DNA from: Phycisphaerales bacterium | GTDB lineage: Bacteria > Planctomycetota > Phycisphaerae > Phycisphaerales > UBA1924 | Length of the DNA stretch: 19,824 bases | Direction of reading: 5' to 3' | Assembly: GCA_030680655.1 (NCBI GenBank) | Contig: JAUXUZ010000215.1 | Span: 1 to 19,824, forward strand | Shown: piece after piece, positions 14,947 to 19,824 of the stretch | Position numbering within the stretch: the stretch's first letter is position 1 | Layout: each line of letters starts with the position of its first letter | Notes under the pieces: model-generated | What the model was told of the DNA's origin: nothing | Databases searched by the model: none | Seen by the model: only the letters and a program-made list of their open reading frames with translations | Position numbers and translations under genes: made by a program

Positions 14947-16251
14947 ATGATCAACAACCCCTCGATCGCACTCTCCCGTCGCGACCTGCTCAAGGGGACG
15001 GCAGCCGCCGGCGCGGTGATGCTCGCCGCGGGCGTCCCGTTTGCTTCCGCGGCCGGCGCCACCTCGCGCGGCGCAGCACGGCTGAAAGTCGGCGTCATCG
15101 GCTGCGGCGGCCGCGGCACGGGCGCCGCCGTGAACATCCTCGAAGCGGGCGACGATGCGGAGATCTGGGCGCTGGGCGACGCATTCTCCGATCGGCTGAA
15201 CGGCTGCCTTGGCGAGCTGCAGAGCCAGGAGGTGGGGCGCGGGCGCGTGAACGTTGACGCGTCGCGAATGTTCGCCGGCTTTGACGCGTACAGCAACGTG
15301 ATCGCCAGCGGTGTTGACCTGGTCATCCTCGCAACACCTCCCGGCTTCCGGCCGATCCACCTCGATGCGGCGGTCAAGGCTGGCAAGCACGTGTTCATGG
15401 AGAAGCCCGTGGCCGTCTGCCCCGCGGGCATCCGCAGCGTGCTTGAGAGCGCTGCCCAGGCCAAGGAGCGCAAGCTCAACATCGTCACGGGCACGCAACG
15501 CAGGCACGAGAAGTGCTACCTGGAAGCGCTCAAGCGGGTTCATGCCGGCGAGATCGGCGAGGTCGTCTCCGCGAGCGTCTTCTGGAACCAGGGCGGCCTG
15601 TGGATGAACAAGCGCCAGCCCGCCTGGAGCGACGTGGAGTGGCAGCTGCGCAACTGGCTCTACTTCCCGTGGCTGAGCGGCGACCACATCTGCGAGCAGC
15701 ACGTGCACAACCTTGATGTTGCGCACTGGGCGATGGGCACCGTGCCGCTCCGCTGCACCGCGCTGGGCGGGCGGCAGGTGCGCACCAGCCCCGAGTACGG
15801 CACGGTCTTTGACCACTTCGCCGTCGAGTACGAGTACGAAGGCGGCAGGAGCGTCAGCAGCCAGTGCCGCCAGATCGATGGGTGTGCCTCGCGCGTTGAA
15901 GAGGTCATCCGCGGCACGACCGGGCACGCCGTTACCGCCAGTGGACGGGCCCGGCTTGCCGGGAAGAACGAGTGGAAGTTCACCGGCGACCAGGAGAACC
16001 CGTACGTCAGCGAACACAAGTCGCTGCTGGCGGGCATCACGGGCAAGGGCCCGTACGTGAACGAGGGGGAGCAGATCGCCCACAGCACGCTCATGTCGAT
16101 CATGGGCCGCATGAGCGCGTACACGGGCAAGACCGTGACGTGGAAGCAGGCGATGGAGAGCAAGCTCGACCTTCGACCCGCCCCGGACCTGACCATGGGC
16201 AGCATGTCAGCGGGCGAGGTCCCTTCACCCGGCACGACGCCCCTGACTTGA
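14947..16251 (+). CDS. Tat-exported Gfo/Idh/MocA family oxidoreductase
   Basis: The 434-residue NAD(P)-dependent sugar oxidoreductase begins with a twin-arginine signal, SRRDLLKG (RR at 11-12) then a hydrophobic Ala-rich stretch, so it is exported folded with its cofactor. The Rossmann domain has KVGVIGCGGRGTGAA (about 47-61), LVILATPPGFR (about 125-135) and the signature MEKPVAV (EKP at 152-154). The C-terminal domain carries GDHICEQHVHNLDVAHWAMG (245-264) with candidate catalytic His and Asp residues; this form is frequent in planctomycete members. A GGAG site lies 7 nt before the ATG and only 24 bp separate it from the fucosidase gene, so the two are co-transcribed. The likely role is oxidation or epimerisation at a sugar hydroxyl. 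The substrate cannot be read from the sequence. Confidence 0.94.
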   Translation: MINNPSIALSRRDLLKGTAAAGAVMLAAGVPFASAAGATSRGAARLKVGVIGCGGRGTGAAVNILEAGDDAEIWALGDAFSDRLNGCLGELQSQEVGRGRVNVDASRMFAGFDAYSNVIASGVDLVILATPPGFRPIHLDAAVKAGKHVFMEKPVAVCPAGIRSVLESAAQAKERKLNIVTGTQRRHEKCYLEALKRVHAGEIGEVVSASVFWNQGGLWMNKRQPAWSDVEWQLRNWLYFPWLSGDHICEQHVHNLDVAHWAMGTVPLRCTALGGRQVRTSPEYGTVFDHFAVEYEYEGGRSVSSQCRQIDGCASRVEEVIRGTTGHAVTASGRARLAGKNEWKFTGDQENPYVSEHKSLLAGITGKGPYVNEGEQIAHSTLMSIMGRMSAYTGKTVTWKQAMESKLDLRPAPDLTMGSMSAGEVPSPGTTPLT

Positions 16252-16270
16252 TCATGCACGGAGCCACACC

Positions 16271-17164
16271 ATGAAACGCCGCGACTTCCTCGCGACTTCC
16301 GTTGCGATCGCCACCGCCGGGACACAGGCTTCTGCGTTCGAGAGCGCTGCCCCCTCCTCCCGCCCGGACCCAGAAGAAGCCACCACCCGACCGATGCCGC
16401 TCAAAGGGAACATCAACCACTCTGTGTGCGCCTGGTGCTACGGCGGGATGCCCCTTGAGAAGCTCTGCGCGGCCGCGGCGGCGATGGGGATCAAGTCCGT
16501 CGAGCTCCTGGGCGAGGAGCAGTGGGCGACCGCAAAGGCCCACGGGCTCACGTGCGCCGTTGCCGGGCAGGTGAAGGCCAACCCGATCGGGCGCGGCTTC
16601 AACCGCGCTGAGAACCACAACTCGATCATCGCGGACCTTGAAGCCCGCCTGCCAAGGGTGAAGGAAGCGGGCCTGCCGTGCCAGATCGTCTTCTCCGGCA
16701 ACCGCAAGGGCCTCAGCGACGAGCAGGGGCTTGCCACCTGCGCCGCTGGGCTCAAACGGATCACCCCGCTGGCCGAGAAGCTGGGCGTCACACTGGTGAT
16801 GGAACTGCTCAACAGCCGCGTGGACCACAAGGACTACCAGTGCGACCGCACGCCCTGGGGCGTTGAACTGGTCAGACGCGTCGGTTCGCCGCGGTTCAAG
16901 CTGCTCTACGACGTTTACCACATGCAGATCATGGAGGGGGACGTCATCCGCACGATCCGCGACAACTTTGACCACATCGCCCACTACCACACCGGGGGCA
17001 ACCCGGGCCGCAACGAGATCGATGCCACGCAGGAGCTCAACTACAGCGCCATCTGCGCGGCCCTTGTTGAGAAGAAGTTCACCGGGTTCGTCGCGCAGGA
17101 GTTCATCCCCACGCGCGACCCGCTGACAAGCCTGCGTGAAGCGGTGGCGATCTGCGACGTCTGA
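16271..17164 (+). CDS. Tat-exported TIM-barrel protein, hydroxypyruvate isomerase-like
   Basis: The 297-residue protein starts with KRRDFLATSVAIATAG, a twin-arginine export signal, and has GGAG 7 nt before the ATG. The barrel belongs to the xylose-isomerase-like superfamily. E178 in TLVMELLNSR, D214 in KLLYDVYHMQ, H240 in IAHYHTGGNPGRNEI and E277 in GFVAQEFIP are in the positions of metal and catalytic residues of hydroxypyruvate isomerases. A cytoplasmic hydroxypyruvate isomerase would not carry a Tat signal, so a different sugar-like substrate outside the cytoplasm is likely. It follows the Gfo/Idh/MocA gene by 19 bp and closes the operon. Its stop lies 4 bp from the stop of the convergent fusion gene. 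Family assignment is secure; the reaction is inferred only. Confidence 0.92.
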   Translation: MKRRDFLATSVAIATAGTQASAFESAAPSSRPDPEEATTRPMPLKGNINHSVCAWCYGGMPLEKLCAAAAAMGIKSVELLGEEQWATAKAHGLTCAVAGQVKANPIGRGFNRAENHNSIIADLEARLPRVKEAGLPCQIVFSGNRKGLSDEQGLATCAAGLKRITPLAEKLGVTLVMELLNSRVDHKDYQCDRTPWGVELVRRVGSPRFKLLYDVYHMQIMEGDVIRTIRDNFDHIAHYHTGGNPGRNEIDATQELNYSAICAALVEKKFTGFVAQEFIPTRDPLTSLREAVAICDV

Positions 17165-17168
17165 CGGG

Positions 17169-19823
17169 CTACCGGCGTTCGCCGAGCATTTCGGCGATCG
17201 TCGGCTCGACGGCATCGGCCCAGACGGTGTACCCCTTCGCGCTCAGGTGCAGCGAGTCGGGCATGATGTTTGGCGCGATCGTGCCCAGCCAGCCGTCCTT
17301 GTCGAGAAAGGCCTTGCCGATATCGAGGTATTTCACGCGGCCACCCATGGAGCCGTCGAGCTTCGCGATGAGGGCGTTGACGTCAGCGACCTTCCGCCGC
17401 TGAAAGTCCGGCTTCGCGCCGCGCGGGAAGACGCCCAGCAGCAGCACCTTCGTGTCGGCAAGTTGGACGGTCAGCCTGTCGGTGATGGCGGCGATCCCCT
17501 CGGCGATCTCCGCGGCGCTGTGGTCGCCGCCGTGTGAGTTGTTGGTCCCGATCATCAGCACCACAAGGCGCGTCCTGGCCGCACGCATCGCGTCGAGCAG
17601 GCCGTTGTCGAGCCGCCAGATGACGTGCTCGGTGCGGTCACCCCCGATGCCGGCGCCGACGGCGCCGCGCGGCGCGAACCTCGCATCCCACTCCGCCCGC
17701 CCCTCCGACGGCCACGCATCGGTGATCGAGTCACCGAGGAAGACCAACCTCCCCGCGTTGGGCGGCGGGGGAACCTCGCCGGGCCTTGCTTCCGCCGCGG
17801 GCTCAAGCTGCGCGACAATCCCCGCGTGGCGCTGCTCCCATCGGCTATCCCGTGGAACCGGGCGTGCGGCCGCTGTGGGCGAGTACAGCGCGCCGGGGAC
17901 CTTCGGCGTGAGTTCCGCCACGGTCACGCGTTCACGGAACAGCTCCCTGCCGCTTCGGCTGATCCACCGCGCGCTGATCGCATCGCCAGACGGTTCGCTG
18001 CTCACGGCCAGGAAAGCGTGAGACTCACCGCGGTCCCACGCCAGCGCCGGACCGGGCACGTTCCAGGCCTCGTGCACGCTGTTGCCAAGCGGCGAGCTGA
18101 TCCACTCGTGCAGCGTGTAGGGAACGGCGTCGAGCGCGGGCTCGCGGGGCTTGACGGGGTCAAACGGGTGTGTGCGCAGCGCCCGGCTGCGGTGGATATC
18201 TCCGCCGATGAGCACCACACCGCCGATGCGTTCGTTCCTGATGTAGTCGAAGAGGCGCTGCCGCTCCTTCGGAAAGTACCCCCAATAGTCGGTCTTGTTG
18301 GGGCGTACATTGTCGTTCCAGACCATGCCCGTTGCCAGCAGCTTGAACGGCGCTGACGACCGCTTGAGACCGTCGAGCAGCCACAGCCACTGCGCTTCGC
18401 CAAGGAGCGTGCGCGTGTCGGTGTTGCTGAACCAGCGGGCGTCCAGCAGGAAGACCTCGATCGGGCCCCGTCGAAACGAGCTGTAGACGCCTTCGTTCCC
18501 TGTGCCCGCTGCGGTGTTGGTGTGGTACTCAAGGAACGCCTTGCGGCTGTTTTCCTTGCCCGGCAGGCGGCCGTCGGTGTCGTTCCTGCCGAAGTTGTGA
18601 TCGTCCCACACGCCGTAGACGACGGTGCCGCGCTGCCGCAGCGCGGCAAGCTCGCTCACGGCGAACAGGTTGGCGTACTTGGCACGCTGTACGGCCAGGT
18701 CGGTCGTGTCGATGTACGGCGTGTCGCCGAGCAGGCAGACGACGTCGGGCTTGACCGCGGCGACGGCGTTCCAGATCGGCTGGGCACGATCGACGTAATC
18801 GTTGGTACACGAACCGAACACGATCGTCGCGGGCACCCCCGACGCCGCCAGGCTTGGGAGAGTTCTAACGACGCAAGCGCCAGAGCCGGGCAACGGCCGG
18901 TCCGCCGTGGCAGCGTTCACGACCGCCGACACCCGCGCCGTGAGCGTGCTGGCCGGGGGAAGGACCCGCGCCCGGAACGTCATGCACAGGTCGTTCTCGT
19001 CCGAAGCCGTCGCATCGACCGTCGCGATCAGCGCATCGTTGTGATCGCTGAGCCACATGCGGTAGGCACCCGGCGATGCGCCCCGCGCCCAGACCGTGAC
19101 TTCGTCTACGCCGCAATCGCCAGGGAACGGGCCGTGCGTGAGCGACCCCGCCTTGGGCTCACGCGAGGCCTTGGTCGGCGTCGCGGGGTTCGGCTCGCCC
19201 ATGCGCCGGACCTTGATGTTGCGGAACTCCACTGTGTCGCCGTGGTCCTGCAGGTCGATGTGCCCCTTCTTGCGGGTGTTGTAGTCCTTCATGCCCGGCC
19301 ACTTGCTGGCGGCGTGCGCCTTCTTGTACTCGTCGGAGGCCGTGTCGATGTCCACGACCTTGAAGCCGTTCAGCCAGTGCTCGATTTTCGTGCCGTTGGC
19401 CACCAGGCGCGCGTGGTTCCATTCGCCGGCGGGGCGCGACACGTCAACAGCGCACGGCACAATGTCGTAGAGCGTCCCCGCACGTGTGCGGGGCTTCTTG
19501 CCGTCGGGGTGTCGTGCATCGTCAAGCACCTGCATCTCCGGGCCCGTCTCCCACGGAAAGTTGTGGTCTTCGGTGCAGCGGTAGATGATGCCGCTGTTGG
19601 CGCCCTCCGCCGCGCGCCAATCGATCATGAGTTCAAAGTCGTCGTACTGATCGGTGGTGACGATGTCGCCGCCTCCCTTGCCGCCCAGATGCTTCAGCAC
19701 GCCGTTCTCGACGACCCACCCTTCGGCCGGGAACTCGGCCTTCTTGTAGCCGCGGAAGTTCGCCGTGGTCTTGCCGTCAAACAGCAGCGTCCACCCGGCC
19801 GCACGCTCTGCGTCGGTCAGCGT
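17169..19823 (-). CDS. DUF1080 - PhoD-like phosphatase - SGNH hydrolase fusion (5' end outside window)
   Basis: The frame is open to the window edge; 884 residues are visible without a credible start. Three enzyme modules follow each other. DUF1080 (about 19824-19200) has WTLLFDGK, YDDFELMIDWR, GANSGIIYRC and VEFRNIKVRRMG. Next comes an Ig-like region typical of PhoD N-termini (LTHGPFPGD), then a PhoD-like metallophosphatase (about 18845-17900) with FGSCTN, GDTPYID (18728-18708), WDDHN (18608-18594) and GGDIH (18206-18192), all expected metal ligands present. Last is an SGNH esterase like PAF-acetylhydrolase Ib (about 17760-17175) with GDSIT (17735-17721), IGTNN and catalytic DSLH (about 17258-17247). 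Each domain appears catalytically complete. Export is expected, but the N-terminus is missing. Likely substrates are a decorated polysaccharide or phospho-ester; none is shown. Confidence 0.93.
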   Translation of the reverse strand, partial: TLTDAERAAGWTLLFDGKTTANFRGYKKAEFPAEGWVVENGVLKHLGGKGGGDIVTTDQYDDFELMIDWRAAEGANSGIIYRCTEDHNFPWETGPEMQVLDDARHPDGKKPRTRAGTLYDIVPCAVDVSRPAGEWNHARLVANGTKIEHWLNGFKVVDIDTASDEYKKAHAASKWPGMKDYNTRKKGHIDLQDHGDTVEFRNIKVRRMGEPNPATPTKASREPKAGSLTHGPFPGDCGVDEVTVWARGASPGAYRMWLSDHNDALIATVDATASDENDLCMTFRARVLPPASTLTARVSAVVNAATADRPLPGSGACVVRTLPSLAASGVPATIVFGSCTNDYVDRAQPIWNAVAAVKPDVVCLLGDTPYIDTTDLAVQRAKYANLFAVSELAALRQRGTVVYGVWDDHNFGRNDTDGRLPGKENSRKAFLEYHTNTAAGTGNEGVYSSFRRGPIEVFLLDARWFSNTDTRTLLGEAQWLWLLDGLKRSSAPFKLLATGMVWNDNVRPNKTDYWGYFPKERQRLFDYIRNERIGGVVLIGGDIHRSRALRTHPFDPVKPREPALDAVPYTLHEWISSPLGNSVHEAWNVPGPALAWDRGESHAFLAVSSEPSGDAISARWISRSGRELFRERVTVAELTPKVPGALYSPTAAARPVPRDSRWEQRHAGIVAQLEPAAEARPGEVPPPPNAGRLVFLGDSITDAWPSEGRAEWDARFAPRGAVGAGIGGDRTEHVIWRLDNGLLDAMRAARTRLVVLMIGTNNSHGGDHSAAEIAEGIAAITDRLTVQLADTKVLLLGVFPRGAKPDFQRRKVADVNALIAKLDGSMGGRVKYLDIGKAFLDKDGWLGTIAPNIMPDSLHLSAKGYTVWADAVEPTIAEMLGERR

Positions 19824-19824
19824 G

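Noticed and set aside
14572..16083. 503-codon minus-strand frame opposite the Gfo/Idh/MocA gene
   Set aside because: It is a shadow of the real + strand genes: no start signal and no recognisable domain.
16100..17215. 371-codon minus-strand frame opposite the TIM-barrel gene
   Set aside because: It is antisense to a well-conserved gene and crosses three gene boundaries without a ribosome site.

Overview
The window is GC-rich bacterial chromosomal DNA. The gene content points to a planctomycete, probably of the Phycisphaerae type. The pointers are a Rho factor with a long glycine-rich N-terminal insert, Tat-exported Gfo/Idh/MocA and TIM-barrel sugar enzymes, two DUF1080 proteins, a GH29 alpha-L-fucosidase, a small fibronectin-III-like protein of a kind common in planctomycetes, GTG starts and several promoters very close to start codons. 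The taxonomic call is inference from these families; there is no rRNA in the window.

Left part (1-9854). A partial ATP10/thioredoxin-like gene and a small secreted cysteine-rich protein lie on the + strand. They converge on a five-gene minus-strand run that reads, in transcription order: a very large hybrid sensor histidine kinase (9854-5394), hypoxanthine phosphoribosyltransferase (hpt), a two-TM bacterial PH-domain protein, dephospho-CoA kinase (coaE) and transcription terminator Rho (rho). The PH-domain gene and coaE overlap by 4 bases (GTGA) and are probably translationally coupled. This part is mostly housekeeping plus one orphan signalling protein.

Middle (9855-12224). An unusually long non-coding stretch of about 0.8 kb holds a tandem array of 21-bp units arranged as 42-bp pairs. 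After it come the fibronectin-III-like gene with a strong intrinsic terminator, and on the minus strand a short-chain dehydrogenase-like gene. The SDR has lost the catalytic Tyr and Lys, and its promoter lies so close to the start codon that the mRNA should be leaderless.

Right part (12282-19824). This is a carbohydrate-processing locus. A DUF1080 lipoprotein (-) and a GH29 fucosidase (+) diverge from a 28-bp intergenic region centred on a perfect 10-bp palindrome that offers the same -10-like hexamer to both strands. The fucosidase is followed at short spacing by a Tat-exported Gfo/Idh/MocA oxidoreductase and a Tat-exported hydroxypyruvate-isomerase-like TIM barrel. Converging on them with only 4 bp between stop codons is a very large partial gene that fuses DUF1080, PhoD-like metallophosphatase and SGNH esterase domains. 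All visible proteins of this part except the partial one show an export signal. Together they suggest an extracytoplasmic pathway in which fucosidase, esterase and phosphatase activities trim a decorated glycan, and a sugar oxidase plus DUF1080 and TIM-barrel enzymes cleave or rearrange glycosides, possibly through 3-keto intermediates. That pathway is the best candidate for an interesting system here and remains a hypothesis.
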